Assembly (NCBI RefSeq): GCF_024609265.1
Contig: NZ_JANHMP010000003.1
Coordinates: 423,497 to 487,496 of the forward strand
Length of the DNA: 64,000 bases
Direction: 5' to 3'
Origin: Geothrix campi
GTDB lineage: Bacteria; Acidobacteriota; Holophagae; Holophagales; Holophagaceae
Shown here piece after piece: positions 8,788 through 18,802 of the stretch. The position numbers were made by a program, and so were the translations under genes. How positions within the stretch are numbered: position 1 is the first letter of the stretch; each line of letters opens with the position of its first letter. Under the pieces are notes generated by a model. The model was not told the DNA's origin. It saw nothing but the letters and a program-made list of their open reading frames with translations, and searched no databases.

Positions 8788-9896
8788 GCCTTCACCTCCA
8801 GCCTCAGCTCGGCCACGGTCCAGTCGCCTTCCCGTTGGAGCCGCAGCGCATCCGCCGGGGCCCCGAGGAGGCGCAACCGCTCGCGCAGGTTCCGCAAACC
8901 CAGGCCCTGCCCTTCCCCCGCCGTCGGTGCTGGCCCCGTGTTGGCGACCCGCACGCAGATCCGACCGTCCTCCCGGGCCACCTTCACCGCCAGGGCCCCG
9001 CCCCCCAGGGCCATGGCCACGCCGTGCTTCAAGGCGTTCTCCACCAGGGGCTGGATCATCAGGGGTGGAACCTCCACCTCATCCAGGGCCTCGGGCCAGT
9101 CCCAGGTTTCGCGCAGGCGGTGGCCCAGGCGCAGCCGCTCCAGGGCCAGATGCCGCTCCACCAGCCGGCGTTCGTCGCCAAGAGGGGCCCGCAGGCGCGA
9201 GCCATGATCCAGCAGCGTGCGCAATAAATCAGACAGGTTCACCAGGGCGGTCTCCGCGGCCGCCGGATCCTCACGCACCAGCTCTGTCAGGCCGCTGATG
9301 GCGTTGAAGAGCACGTGGGGATTCATCTGGCCCTGGAGAACACGGGCCTGGGCCTCGTCCGCGACCCGGCGGTAGGCCGCTTCCTGGAACTCGGCGCGCT
9401 CGCGGTCCGCCAGGACCCAGCCCAGCAGCAACCCGAAACAGAGGTGCGCCACGCCAAGGACCCAGAACCGGGGGTGGATGGGAATGCGCCCCGGCTCCTC
9501 CCGGCGGGGCCCCAGGCCCCGGTGGGGGCCCCCGCGCTCCATCATGGTCGCGCCCGGCCCGGGGCCCCGGCCTGGAGTCAGCGGTCCGCCGGCCGAACCC
9601 AGAAGCAGAAGGACGCCGAGGGTCAGGGCGGCCATCCAGGGCAGGGCCTGGGCCGCCCCGCGCAGGGTCCCCGCCGTGGGGCGCTCATCCCCTGTCCACT
9701 GCCAGGGCAGAGGCGCGAGGACGAGGAAGAGGGCCACCCAGAGCAAGGGCGCCAGCGTCTCGGCGAGACTCGGCCAAGGCAGGCCCATCAGGCCCCGGGT
9801 GCCATTCCACACCAACCCGAACAACAGCGCGGCGCCCCAGGTGCGGGGGCGCCGCGTCCGCTGCCAGGTGGCCTGGAGGACCGCTGAAGCGCGCAT
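8784..9896 (-). CDS. LytS/AlgZ-type sensor histidine kinase
   Basis: 370-residue membrane histidine kinase of the His_kinase/LytS family. There are about four hydrophobic segments (around residues 21-38, 47-66, 86-102 and 145-163), with a Gly/Pro/Arg-rich loop between the last two. The phosphoacceptor His194 lies in QMNPHVLFNAISGL and the ATP-binding N-box is LVENALKHG, followed by the GLGLRNLRERL G-box. It lacks an obvious extracellular sensor domain, so it may sense membrane state or respond through the neighbouring Spy-like periplasmic protein. The gene lies 22 bp downstream of that protein and is coupled to the LytTR regulator. Confidence 0.92.
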   Translation of the reverse strand: MRASAVLQATWQRTRRPRTWGAALLFGLVWNGTRGLMGLPWPSLAETLAPLLWVALFLVLAPLPWQWTGDERPTAGTLRGAAQALPWMAALTLGVLLLLGSAGGPLTPGRGPGPGATMMERGGPHRGLGPRREEPGRIPIHPRFWVLGVAHLCFGLLLGWVLADRERAEFQEAAYRRVADEAQARVLQGQMNPHVLFNAISGLTELVREDPAAAETALVNLSDLLRTLLDHGSRLRAPLGDERRLVERHLALERLRLGHRLRETWDWPEALDEVEVPPLMIQPLVENALKHGVAMALGGGALAVKVAREDGRICVRVANTGPAPTAGEGQGLGLRNLRERLRLLGAPADALRLQREGDWTVAELRLEVKA

Positions 9897-9917
9897 GGAA
9901 TGCCAGGATAGCCGGGA

Positions 9918-10427
9918 CTATTTCGCCGGCGGCCCGTCCGGGTTCATGCCGCGACCGGCGCCGGGCCCCCAGCCTTCCCGCGGGCCCCGGCCCGGTCCGA
10001 AGCCGGGGCCCATGCCCCGCTTCTCGAACTGGGCCTTCTGCTCGGCCGTGAGGATGGGCAGGATTTCCTGCTGCGCTGCCCGATGCTCGAGCAGCAGGTC
10101 GAACTGGGCCACCGAAGCCTTTTCATGCAGGGCCTGGAGGGTCTTGGTGTCGGTGGCAAGATTGGCCATGGCCTCGCGCAAGGCCTTGTGGGCAGCCCCC
10201 GCGGCCTCCCCCTTGGCCTTGAAGGCCGCCTGATGGCGTTCGTGGATGGCCTTCACCTGGGTCTGCTGGGCTTCGGTGAGGTTCAAGCCCATGAGGCTCC
10301 GGCCCGCGCCACGGCCATGGCCATGACGGAAACCTGGCGCAGGGTCAGGGTCCTGGGCCGAGAGAGAGGCGCCCAGGGCCAGCAGGGCCCCAGCGAGGGC
10401 GGCGAAACGAAGGGGGTGGGCGTTCAT
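9918..10427 (-). CDS. Spy/CpxP-like periplasmic LTxxQ protein
   Basis: 169-residue exported protein. The start at 10427 gives the signal peptide MNAHPLRFAALAGALLALGASLSAQ and has CGGAG upstream. The mature part has the two LTxxQ-type motifs of the Spy/CpxP family (LNLTEAQQTQVKAIHERH and ILTAEQKAQFEKR) in a helical hairpin. The tail is rich in Gly, Pro and Arg (GMGPGFGPGRGPREGWGP). Family members act as periplasmic chaperones, metal-responsive proteins or repressors of envelope-stress kinases. Its place at the head of a LytS/LytTR operon suggests a role in signal input, which is inference. Confidence 0.85.
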   Translation of the reverse strand: MNAHPLRFAALAGALLALGASLSAQDPDPAPGFRHGHGRGAGRSLMGLNLTEAQQTQVKAIHERHQAAFKAKGEAAGAAHKALREAMANLATDTKTLQALHEKASVAQFDLLLEHRAAQQEILPILTAEQKAQFEKRGMGPGFGPGRGPREGWGPGAGRGMNPDGPPAK

Positions 10428-10574
10428 GGGCGACTCCGGGTGTCGGGGGCGGATCATCCGTCCACACCAGGAGATGCGCTTTGGGTCGCTCCGGTTGGGT
10501 GGCGCCTTCGAACAGCAGATTCCGGGCCCTCAATGGCAGATCCGGGCGGTTGAATCGAGGGGTGGAAGGTCGTG

Positions 10575-11048
10575 CTATTCCTCCTCGGTCTCCCCGATGT
10601 CCTCCTCGATGGCCTCCCAGCGGTGGTGGGCCTGGAAGGCGGGATCCTCCAGGCGGGCCAGGAAGTCCGTCATGCGAGATCCCCAGGCCGATCCGGCCAC
10701 GCAGCCCGGGGGCAGGTGGGGCAGCAGCTCGGCCGGAGCCTCCTCCAGGCAGAGCTGGGTGAGGATCAGGCTTTGGCGGAAACTCTCCCCCACCGGGGTG
10801 AGGTTGGCCGCCAGGGTCTCGAGGATCTCAGTCAGCGGCGCATCCTCCGGCAGTCCCTGCGCCTCTGTCTCGAGGAGGGTCACGGTCTTGAGGCGTGCGG
10901 CCAGCAACTTCAGGTGGAGGCGCTCCAGGTCGCGCCGGGTAGCCCCCTTGGCCAGGGCGTGCGCTGTGTCCTCCAGGTGGGGATGCAGCTTGCGGAACAA
11001 CAGGGAAAGGGCGGTTTCCGCCGAGGACATGGGAACGGCTTCGGTCAT
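10575..11048 (-). CDS. Hypothetical helical protein
   Basis: 157 residues, predicted cytoplasmic, with no signal peptide or membrane segment. It is mostly alpha-helical and leucine-rich in the N-terminal two thirds (LSLLFRKLHPHLEDTAHAL, LHLKLLAARLKTVTLL) and ends in an acidic tail (EAIEEDIGETEEE). I do not recognise a family. ATG 11048 has a GGCTGGGG stretch upstream and is preferred over Met 11030, which has none. It is divergent from the HPt gene, with their starts about 85 bp apart. Confidence 0.6.
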   Translation of the reverse strand: MTEAVPMSSAETALSLLFRKLHPHLEDTAHALAKGATRRDLERLHLKLLAARLKTVTLLETEAQGLPEDAPLTEILETLAANLTPVGESFRQSLILTQLCLEEAPAELLPHLPPGCVAGSAWGSRMTDFLARLEDPAFQAHHRWEAIEEDIGETEEE

Positions 11049-11133
11049 GACCCCAGCCTACTACCGCCTGGGGGTGGCGCCTGCCATTGGACGGACGGGC
11101 GCCCGTGGTTCAGCATGGGAGGCAGGAGTTCCC

Positions 11134-11508
11134 GTGGCCCCTTCGGACCTGCTCGACCTGACGACCCTCCAGAACCTGGTGGAACTGGATGACGGCAATC
11201 ATGGGCTGGTGCTCGAGATGATCGGCATCTTCCGGGAGGACACCCAGGGGCGCATCGGGGACATCCTCGCCGCCGCAGCCCGTCAGGATGCCGAGGAATT
11301 TTCCCGGGCGGCGCACGCCCTCAAGGGCGGTGCCGGAGCCCTGGGCGCCAAGGCCCTGCGCGCCAAGGCTGCGGAGCTGGAGGCCCTGGGGCGCGGCGGT
11401 TCCGTAGAAGCCGGCCCGGAGCTGCGAACCAACCTGGAAACGCTCTTCCAGGAGAGCCTCGCGGCCCTGGAGGCCTACGTACGCGAGGGCGAATCCCGAC
11501 GCGGGTGA
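11134..11508 (+). CDS. HPt-domain phosphotransfer protein
   Basis: 124-residue histidine phosphotransfer protein. The phosphoacceptor histidine sits in RAAHALKGGAGALGA, the hallmark HPt helix, followed by a second amphipathic helix. The start is GTG at 11134, with GGAG correctly spaced upstream; no in-frame ATG lies near. A stand-alone HPt protein relays phosphate between a hybrid kinase and a response regulator, and no hybrid kinase is in the window, so its partners must be elsewhere. It converges with the lytic transglycosylase gene, 6 bp away. Confidence 0.82.
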   Translation: MAPSDLLDLTTLQNLVELDDGNHGLVLEMIGIFREDTQGRIGDILAAAARQDAEEFSRAAHALKGGAGALGAKALRAKAAELEALGRGGSVEAGPELRTNLETLFQESLAALEAYVREGESRRG

Positions 11509-11514
11509 TCTCCC

Positions 11515-12363
11515 TCAGGGCGCCCCGAAAGGCTTCACGCCGCTGGTGCCCTTGGGCGGTGGCTGGTCGCTGATCTGGACCCGACCGTTGGCGTCGGTCC
11601 ACTGGTAGATGCGCGTGGCCGCCCGCTGCTGGGCGGTGGGTTCCGGCACGGTCTTCTGCTCCTCCACCTGGAAGCCGCCCCGGCCCTTCTTCAGCAGGGC
11701 CATGCTGCCCGCCAATTTCGGATCGGGCTGGACCGCTTTGCGGTTGTAGAGGTCGAGGACTTTCGGCACGTAGGCCAAGGTCTCCCGGTAGGGCGGCACG
11801 CCCTTGTAGCGGTTCACCGCGCCCTCGCCGGCGTTGTAGGCCGCCACCACCTTGTTCAGGTCGCCTTCGTAGTAGCCGTGGAGCCACTTCAGGTACTTCA
11901 CGCCCCCACTGATGTTCTGCCGGGGGTCGAAGGGATCCAGCACGCCGAAGCGCTCCGCCGTGGAGGGCATGAGCTGCATGAGGCCCAGGGCCCCCGCCTT
12001 GGAGCGGGCCCGGTAGTTGAAGGCGCTTTCCGCCTGGATGATGGCTCGCGCCAGGTGCATGTCCACGCCCTCGGCCTGGGCGATCTCGTCCACCAGCGCG
12101 ATGAGCTCGGGGCTTTTCAGGGCCCGGGCCATCTCGGCAGGGGTCACCGCGAGGCGCACCTTGCCCACGCCCACATGCTTGAGGATCAGCCCCTGGCCCT
12201 TCATGTAGCTGGGCGGGAGGTTGTTGATCACCAGGCGGCCCTGCCGGTCGTAGTAGGTGTAGAGATAGGTGACGCCGGGTTTCCCCCCGCCTCTCGAAGC
12301 CTTCGGCACCCCGGCGGCGAGAGCCAGGGAGACCAGGGGGAGGAGCAGGACCAGGCGACGCAT
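11515..12363 (-). CDS. Exported SLT-type lytic transglycosylase
   Basis: 282-residue exported murein lytic transglycosylase with signal peptide MRRLVLLLPLVSLALAAG. The SLT domain (about residues 85-200) has the catalytic Glu in AIIQAESAFNYRARS, then GALGLMQLMPSTA and VVAAYNAGEGAV. Short DUF4124-like strands flank it on both sides (YTYYDRQGRLVINNLP near the N-terminus and YQWTDANGRVQISDQPP near the C-terminus), so this may be a symmetric three-part protein. It cleaves peptidoglycan between MurNAc and GlcNAc, forming anhydroMurNAc. It is likely monocistronic. Confidence 0.92.
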   Translation of the reverse strand: MRRLVLLLPLVSLALAAGVPKASRGGGKPGVTYLYTYYDRQGRLVINNLPPSYMKGQGLILKHVGVGKVRLAVTPAEMARALKSPELIALVDEIAQAEGVDMHLARAIIQAESAFNYRARSKAGALGLMQLMPSTAERFGVLDPFDPRQNISGGVKYLKWLHGYYEGDLNKVVAAYNAGEGAVNRYKGVPPYRETLAYVPKVLDLYNRKAVQPDPKLAGSMALLKKGRGGFQVEEQKTVPEPTAQQRAATRIYQWTDANGRVQISDQPPPKGTSGVKPFGAP

Positions 12364-12437
12364 CGAGCTTCCATGATACGTGCACGGAGATTTCCATGCT
12401 TCAAGCCTGACGCAAGCGCCTTGCCAGGCTGCCTGGT

Positions 12438-15400
12438 TTACATATTTCTCCGGTACTGTCCGCCGACTTCGTAGAGGGCCTGGCTGATCTGGCCGAGGCT
12501 GCAGACCTTGGCCGCATCCAGGAGGGCGCCGAAGAGATTGCCACCCTGACGGGCGAGGCTCTTGAGGCGGGCCAGGGCTTCGGGAGCCTGGTCGGCGTTG
12601 CGGGCATGGAAGGCCGCGAGGTTCTGGATCTGCTGCTGTTTCTCCGCCTCGGTGCTGCGGATCAGCTCGGGCGTGCCCAGCTCGGCGGGTTTGGGATTCA
12701 GGAAGGTGTTCACCCCCACGATGGGCAGCTCCCCATTGTGCTTGAGGTGCTCGTAGTGCATGGACTCTTCCTGGATCTTGCCCCGCTGGTACATGGTCTC
12801 CATGGCGCCCAGCACACCGCCGCGGTCGGCGAGCCGCCGGAACTCCGCCAGCACGGCCTCCTCCACCAGCTCCGTCATCTGCTCGATGAGGAAGGCCCCC
12901 TGGAGCGGGTTCTCGTTCTTCGCCTCGCCCAGCTCCCGATTGATGATGAGCTGGATGGCGATGGCGCGGCGCACGCTCTCTTCGGTGGGGGTGGTGATGG
13001 CCTCGTCGTAGGCGTTGGTGTGCAGGCTGTTGCAGTTGTCGTAGATGGCGTAGAGCGCCTGCAGCGTCGTGCGGATGTCGTTGAAGTCGATCTCCTGGGC
13101 GTGCAGGGAGCGGCCCGAGGTCTGGATGTGGTACTTCAGCTTCTGGCTACGGTCGTTGGCGCCGTACTTCTCCTTCATGGCCACGGACCAGATGCGGCGG
13201 GCCACACGGCCGATGACGCTGTACTCGGGATCCAGCCCATTGCTGAAGAAGAAGCTCAGGTTCGGCGCGAAGTCGTCGATGTGCATGCCGCGGGACAAGT
13301 AGTACTCGACGAACGTGAACCCGTTGGCCAGGGTGAAGGCCAGCTGGGTGATGGGGTTCGCCCCGGCCTCGGCGATGTGGTAGCCGCTGATGCTCACGGA
13401 GTAGAAGTTGCGGACCTTCTCCTCGATGAAGGTCTGCTGGATGTCGCCCATGACCTTGAGGCTGAACTCCGTGCTGAAGATGCAGGTGTTCTGGGCCTGG
13501 TCCTCTTTGAGAATGTCCGCCTGCACCGTGCCGCGCACGGTCTGGAGGGCCTCGGTCCGCAGCTTAGCGTAGACCTCCGGGGGCAGCACCTCGTCGGCGG
13601 TGGCGCCCAGGAGCGCCAAACCCAAGCCATTGTTGCCGTCGGGGAGCACTTCGCCATAATGCGGGCGGGTCAACCCCTTCGCTGCGTATTTCGCGTCGAT
13701 CTTCGCCTGGGCGGCCTCCAGTTGACCATGCTCCTTCAGCCAGAGTTCCGCCCGCTGGTCGATGGCCGCGTTGAGGAAGAAGGCCAGCATGGTGGGGGCG
13801 GGCCCGTTGATGGTCATGCTCACGCTGGTGGTGGGACAGAGCAGATCGAAACCCGAATAGAGCTTCTTGGCGTCATCCACCGTGCAGACCGAGACGCCGC
13901 TGTTCCCGACCTTGCCATAGATGTCCGGGCGGACGTGAGGGTCCTCGCCGTAGAGGGTCACGCTGTCGAAGGCGGTGCTGAGGCGGACGGCCGGCTGGCC
14001 CTTGCTCACGTAGTGGAAGCGCTTGTTGGTGCGCTCCGGTGTGCCCTCGCCCGCGAACATGCGCGTGGGATCCTCGCCCACGCGCTTGTATTCGAAGACG
14101 CCGGCCGTGAAGGGGAAGCGACCCGGCAGGTTCTCCAGCAGCTGCCAGCGGAGCAGCTCACCCCAGCCCGAGTAGGGCGGTAGCGCGACCTTGGGCACCA
14201 GGGACCCGCTGAGGGATACGGTGTAGTTGGCCGTGCGGATCTCTTTGCCGCGCACCACGTAGATGTTCTCGGGTTCCGTGTAGCTGCGCTTCAGCTCGGT
14301 CCAGTCGTGGATCAGGCGGCGGCTTTCGGCGTGCAGCTCGCCCAGATGCTCCTGATAGCGCTGCCGGAGCAGGAGGATGGCGACGCCCTGATCGCCTTCG
14401 CCGGCTTCGGTGAGGTGCGCCGAATCATAGAAGGCACCGGCGGGAGGCACCTTGTCGCCCAGCGCCAGGAGGCTCGTCCAGAGGGCATGGGCCAGCTCGG
14501 CGGTCTCCGCCTGGCGCCGGGCCCAGGCCTTGTAGCCCTGCACGGTGTCGGCGATCTCCGCCAGGTAGCGCACCCGCTCCGGCGGGATGATGGCGGCGCG
14601 GCGGGGGTTCCCGGCCTCCGCCTCGAGCTTCGGCGCCCAGTCCAGGCCTGTCTTGGTGGCCAGTGCCTTCACCAGGTTCACGAAGAGCCAGTTGGTGGCG
14701 GGGTCGTTGAACTGGCTGGCGCAAGTGGCGTAGACCGGCATGTCGTCGGCCGCCTCGCTGAACCGCTTGTGGGCGCGCTGGTACTGCTTGCGCACATCGC
14801 GCAGGGCATCTTCGGCCCCGCGCTTGTCAGCCTTGTTCAGCACGACGAGGTCCGCGAAGTCCAGCATGTCGATCTTCTCAAGCTGGCTGGCGGCCCCGTA
14901 CTCCGGCGTCATCACGTACATGGAGAGGTCCACCAGATCCGCGATCTCGCTGTCGCTCTGCCCGATGCCCGCGGTCTCCACGATCACCAGGTCATAGCCC
15001 TCCGCCTTGGCGGCGGCGATGCTGGCCACCAGGGCCTCGCTGGTGGCGCGGTGGGCCGCGGCGCGCGTGGCGAGGCTGCGCATGAACACGCGGTCCCGCA
15101 GCTCGGGGTGGTAGAGGGCGTTCATCCGGATGCGGTCGCCCAGCAGGGCGCCGCCGGTCTTGCGCTTGGTGGGATCCACGCTGAGCACGGCCACGCGCTT
15201 GTCCGGGAAATCCACCAGGAAGCGCCGCAGCAGCTCGTCGATGAGGGAGGACTTGCCAGCGCCGCCGGTGCCGGTGATGCCGAGGACGGGCACGGTGACC
15301 TGCGCGGGGGTCGTGGTGGGCTGCCCCGTCAGGTCGCCAAGCTCGATCTTCGTGATGCGACGGGCCAGGCGATGGTACTCGGGGGTGGTGCGGGGATCGA

Positions 15401-15863
15401 CGTCACACCGGCGCACCATGTCGTCGATCATGCCCTGGAGACCCATGTGGCGGCCGTCCTCAGGGCTGTAGATGCGGGCCACGCCATAGCCTTCGAGCTC
15501 GCGGATCTCGTCGGGCGAAATGACGCCGCCGCCGCCGCCGAAGACCTGGATATGGTCGGCGCCCCGCTCCCGTAGCAGGTCCACCATGTACTTGAAGAAC
15601 TCGACGTGGCCGCCCTGGTAGCTGGAGAGGGCGATGCCCTGGGCGTCCTCCTGGATGGCGGTCTCCACGATGTCCTGCACCGAGCGGTTGTGGCCCAGGT
15701 GGATCACCTCGCAGCCCGTGGCCTGGAGGATGCGCCGCATGATGTTGATGGCTGCGTCGTGGCCATCGAACAGGCTGGCGGCGGTGACGAAGCGGACCTT
15801 GTGCTTCGGCGCATAGCCTTCGGCGGCAAGGGCGGCGGTATCGGACGCGGTAAGTGTGGACAT
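12438..15863 (-). CDS. icmF: Fused isobutyryl-CoA mutase IcmF
   Basis: 1141-residue coenzyme-B12-dependent acyl-CoA mutase with its G-protein chaperone in one chain. Residues 20-150 form the cobalamin-binding domain, with the cobalt-ligating His35 in FDGHDAAI. Residues about 190-400 form the MeaB-like GTPase, with Walker [10 protein letters not shown] near 198-206. The rest is the mutase barrel. At the two specificity sites it appears to carry Phe (in RMFAGEG) and Gln (in [11 protein letters not shown]), as in isobutyryl-CoA mutase, where methylmalonyl-CoA mutase has Tyr and Arg. It interconverts isobutyryl-CoA and n-butyryl-CoA. Automatic annotation as methylmalonyl-CoA mutase would be misleading. 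Confidence 0.92.
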   Translation of the reverse strand: MSTLTASDTAALAAEGYAPKHKVRFVTAASLFDGHDAAINIMRRILQATGCEVIHLGHNRSVQDIVETAIQEDAQGIALSSYQGGHVEFFKYMVDLLRERGADHIQVFGGGGGVISPDEIRELEGYGVARIYSPEDGRHMGLQGMIDDMVRRCDVDPRTTPEYHRLARRITKIELGDLTGQPTTTPAQVTVPVLGITGTGGAGKSSLIDELLRRFLVDFPDKRVAVLSVDPTKRKTGGALLGDRIRMNALYHPELRDRVFMRSLATRAAAHRATSEALVASIAAAKAEGYDLVIVETAGIGQSDSEIADLVDLSMYVMTPEYGAASQLEKIDMLDFADLVVLNKADKRGAEDALRDVRKQYQRAHKRFSEAADDMPVYATCASQFNDPATNWLFVNLVKALATKTGLDWAPKLEAEAGNPRRAAIIPPERVRYLAEIADTVQGYKAWARRQAETAELAHALWTSLLALGDKVPPAGAFYDSAHLTEAGEGDQGVAILLLRQRYQEHLGELHAESRRLIHDWTELKRSYTEPENIYVVRGKEIRTANYTVSLSGSLVPKVALPPYSGWGELLRWQLLENLPGRFPFTAGVFEYKRVGEDPTRMFAGEGTPERTNKRFHYVSKGQPAVRLSTAFDSVTLYGEDPHVRPDIYGKVGNSGVSVCTVDDAKKLYSGFDLLCPTTSVSMTINGPAPTMLAFFLNAAIDQRAELWLKEHGQLEAAQAKIDAKYAAKGLTRPHYGEVLPDGNNGLGLALLGATADEVLPPEVYAKLRTEALQTVRGTVQADILKEDQAQNTCIFSTEFSLKVMGDIQQTFIEEKVRNFYSVSISGYHIAEAGANPITQLAFTLANGFTFVEYYLSRGMHIDDFAPNLSFFFSNGLDPEYSVIGRVARRIWSVAMKEKYGANDRSQKLKYHIQTSGRSLHAQEIDFNDIRTTLQALYAIYDNCNSLHTNAYDEAITTPTEESVRRAIAIQLIINRELGEAKNENPLQGAFLIEQMTELVEEAVLAEFRRLADRGGVLGAMETMYQRGKIQEESMHYEHLKHNGELPIVGVNTFLNPKPAELGTPELIRSTEAEKQQQIQNLAAFHARNADQAPEALARLKSLARQGGNLFGALLDAAKVCSLGQISQALYEVGGQYRRNM

Positions 15864-15956
15864 GGAACCCCCATTCGGGCGAACCCTCAGTCTACCGGGG
15901 GTCCGCTTTCATCCGAAGCCACTGTTCACTCTCGGGTCAATTGTCCTCCGGCCGCG

Positions 15957-17474
15957 TCAGTTGTCCTCCAGCAGGCCGATGGGGAAGCGGTCCTCCATGA
16001 GGTTCTGCCGCTCGCGCAGGTGCTGCATGAGGGCCTTCCACTTGGGCAAGCCGCGAAGGGGTTCCAGCATGGGGCTGCGCTCGTACCAGGCGGTGCAGCC
16101 GAACCCGCGGGCGAAGGCGCGCCCCGCCATGTCCATGGCACTGGCCCGGTCGCCGATCAGGGCGTAGGCCTCCGCCAGTCGAAGCGTGAACTCGCCGTCG
16201 GGCTCGCGCATGCCAATGCGTTCCTGGTCATATTCCCGCAACTTCTTCCAGGCCTCGTCCTTCTGCCCTTCCAGGATCAGGTCGTAGATCTGGCTCAGGC
16301 GGAGGATGTTCGGATAGCCGTTGGCCAGGGCCGCGGCGGCCTTGAACTCTCGCTGGGCCAAGGCCTGGTCCCCTCGCACCAGGGCCAGATAGCCCCGGTA
16401 GAAGGGCAGCACGCCGGAGGTGCTGCGCAGGTGCCCCGGCTGTTCCTGGAGGCTGGCCTCGAAGCGCTGGACCTCGCCGGTGTACAGGCAGGTGATATCC
16501 ACAGCCTGGGGCTGGAGGTTGGCGAAGGCCAGCTGGTCGCGCAGGTCCATGGCCCGCCGGGACAGGGGCAGCAGCCCGGCCCCCCGGGCCGCATAGGCGA
16601 TGCCCGTCAGCAGCGTCGGGTTGTGGGGCTGCCGGCGCCTGGCCTGCATCAGCAGGGTCAGGGCTTCCGCCTGATTGCCACCGTCCGCCTTGAGCAAGGA
16701 CAAGAGGAAGACCCCCCTGGGATGGTAGGGGGCCAGGCCCAGCCCGCGCTGGATCAGGGCCTCGGTCTCGGCCTGCTCCTGCCGGAAGGCGGCCGGACTG
16801 TTCAACATGCGCCGGTAGCGCAGGTTGCCGAGGAGAATCCACGTACTGGCACAGGTGGGCTCCACCTCCGCGGATCGCTCCACCAGCCCCATGGCCTCCT
16901 CCAGGTGCTCGTTCTGGAGGCGCCAGGCGCTCGCCCTGACCAGATCCCAGAAACAGGCCGCCTGCCGGGGAATCAACGCCGAGGTTTCCGACCTGCGGAT
17001 GCGTTTGGGAAACCCGTCGAGGAAGGCCTCGAAGGCTTCCGCCGGCTTCAGGGCTTCCCCCTGGCATCGGATCCAGATGGGGGGAGCGCCCTTGGTCAGG
17101 TGGTCCCCCCAGGCATAGCGATAGGAGAGGCTCAGCGCCTCCCCCTGACGGGAAGGCTCCAACAGCACCAGCAGGGCCCGGGGTTGGGAGCGGAGGACCT
17201 CCAGATTCCCGGGCACCTCCGTGACATTGGTGACGGCCACCTGCCCGAAGGATTCCAGGTGGTCCTGGACCAGGGCCCCGATGGCCCGGCAGGCGGCGGA
17301 ATCGAGTCCGGAAGCGCCTCCCGGGGCCCGGGTGATCAGCAGCACGCGCAGGGGACTGCGCAGCCCCCGGGCGGCCAGCAGCCAGGCGACACCACCCCCG
17401 ACCCCCAGGATGAGGAGGAACAACAAGCCCAGGACCAGGGCCAGGCGGCGGGTACGGGGGTCGGCTTCGCGCAT
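15957..17474 (-). CDS. Membrane-anchored TPR protein
   Basis: 505 residues. The N-terminus is basic (MREADPRTRRL) and followed by a hydrophobic segment of about 20 residues (residues 11-33), which suggests an N-terminal membrane anchor with an external body. The rest contains several TPR-like helical pairs (for example AMGLVERSAEVEPTCASTWI, QREFKAAAALANGYPNILRL and LAEAYALIGDRASAMDMAGR). There is no enzyme signature. It lies 93 bp upstream of icmF on the same strand. Function is unknown; protein-protein scaffolding is the usual role of such proteins. Confidence 0.75.
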   Translation of the reverse strand: MREADPRTRRLALVLGLLFLLILGVGGGVAWLLAARGLRSPLRVLLITRAPGGASGLDSAACRAIGALVQDHLESFGQVAVTNVTEVPGNLEVLRSQPRALLVLLEPSRQGEALSLSYRYAWGDHLTKGAPPIWIRCQGEALKPAEAFEAFLDGFPKRIRRSETSALIPRQAACFWDLVRASAWRLQNEHLEEAMGLVERSAEVEPTCASTWILLGNLRYRRMLNSPAAFRQEQAETEALIQRGLGLAPYHPRGVFLLSLLKADGGNQAEALTLLMQARRRQPHNPTLLTGIAYAARGAGLLPLSRRAMDLRDQLAFANLQPQAVDITCLYTGEVQRFEASLQEQPGHLRSTSGVLPFYRGYLALVRGDQALAQREFKAAAALANGYPNILRLSQIYDLILEGQKDEAWKKLREYDQERIGMREPDGEFTLRLAEAYALIGDRASAMDMAGRAFARGFGCTAWYERSPMLEPLRGLPKWKALMQHLRERQNLMEDRFPIGLLEDN

Positions 17475-17602
17475 AAGTTCGCTTTAGGTTACGGGTTTTT
17501 CCCGGACCTCCAAAGGGCGAAGGTGACCTTCCAATCATTCCGGCCCGATACCTCGGATGCTCCGCCACACCGATGAGGCCGCATAATCTCCGAGGAGCCG
17601 CC

Positions 17603-18796
17603 ATGATCCCCAGCCCCCGACGCTTCACCCAGGGTCTCGCCATGCTCTTGGCCCTGCCCATCCTGGCCCAGTCTCCGGCTCGTCCCCCCCTTCAGCCCCC
17701 CAGCGAAGAGGCCACCATCCAGCGGTTCCGGGCTCATGCCGCCCCCCGGGCCGTGGCGCAACGCCCGCCCCTCAGCCTCGAGGAACGGAACACCATCCGG
17801 CGGTTCAAGGAGGCCAAGCCAAGCGTGGTCTACGTCTCCGCCATCGCTCCCGTCCAGGACCTCCGGACCCTCGACATCACCAAGGTCCCCACCGGCACGG
17901 GAACGGGCTTCGTCTGGGACGAGTGGGGCCACGTGGTCACCAACCACCATGTCATCACCGTGGAGGACAAGGGAACCCGGATCGGCGACGTGGACGAGGT
18001 GGAGGTCACCCTCGCGGATGGCAAGGCCTACAAGGGCCGGGTGATCGGCACCAGCTTCGCCTATGACATCTCGGTGCTCCAGGTCTTCGCGCCACTCAGC
18101 GCCATGCGCCCCATCCCCATCGGGCGCAGCCACGATCTCCAGGTGGGCCAGGAGGTGACCGCCATCGGCAATCCCTTCGGGCTGGATCACACCCTCACGA
18201 AGGGCGTCGTCTCGGCCCTGGGTCGCGAAATCGGCACGGGCTACAGCACGCGGATCCTGAACGCCATCCAGACGGATGCCGCCGTGAACCCGGGCAATTC
18301 CGGCGGGCCCCTGCTCGACAGCGCCGGGCGACTGGTGGGCATGAACACGGCCATCGCCGCGGCCACGGGCGCGTCCGTGGGCATCGGCTTCGCCATCCCG
18401 GTGGACACGCTGAACCGGGTGGTACCCCTGCTCATTGCCAGGGGGAGGCTGGAACCGCCCCGCATGGGCTTCGAGACCATGGGCAGCTACGAGGCCCAGC
18501 AGATCTTCGGCATCACGCGCGGCTTGGTCGTGAAGGTGGTGGATCCGGATTCGCCCGCCGGCCGGGCCGGCCTCCGCGCCCTCGAGGTGGATGCCTCAGG
18601 CCGCGTCAAGACCATGGGCGACATCCTCCTGGGCTACCAGGGGAGGCAGATCGAGAACGAAGGCCAGTTCATGGCCATGCTGGAGCTCGAGTCCCCGGGC
18701 GACGAAGTGATCTTCGACGTCCTCCGCGACGGGCGGATCATCAAGGTGAAGCTGAATCTCAGGGTTCCGAAGAAGAAGGAACCCACGAGCATCTGA
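17603..18796 (+). CDS. HtrA/Deg-type S1C serine protease
   Basis: 397-residue exported serine endoprotease. The start at 17603 has GAGGAG upstream and gives a signal peptide (MIPSPRRFTQGLAMLLALPILAQ); an earlier in-frame ATG at 17573 would precede it with a poor site. The catalytic triad is visible: His in TNHHVITVED, Asp in AYDISVLQV, Ser in NPGNSGGPLLDSAG. A single PDZ domain (about residues 290-390, GLVVKVVDPDSPAGRAGL) follows, as in DegS-like enzymes; DegP has two. It probably degrades misfolded envelope proteins. Confidence 0.92.
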   Translation: MIPSPRRFTQGLAMLLALPILAQSPARPPLQPPSEEATIQRFRAHAAPRAVAQRPPLSLEERNTIRRFKEAKPSVVYVSAIAPVQDLRTLDITKVPTGTGTGFVWDEWGHVVTNHHVITVEDKGTRIGDVDEVEVTLADGKAYKGRVIGTSFAYDISVLQVFAPLSAMRPIPIGRSHDLQVGQEVTAIGNPFGLDHTLTKGVVSALGREIGTGYSTRILNAIQTDAAVNPGNSGGPLLDSAGRLVGMNTAIAAATGASVGIGFAIPVDTLNRVVPLLIARGRLEPPRMGFETMGSYEAQQIFGITRGLVVKVVDPDSPAGRAGLRALEVDASGRVKTMGDILLGYQGRQIENEGQFMAMLELESPGDEVIFDVLRDGRIIKVKLNLRVPKKKEPTSI

Positions 18797-18802
18797 ACCA
18801 GC

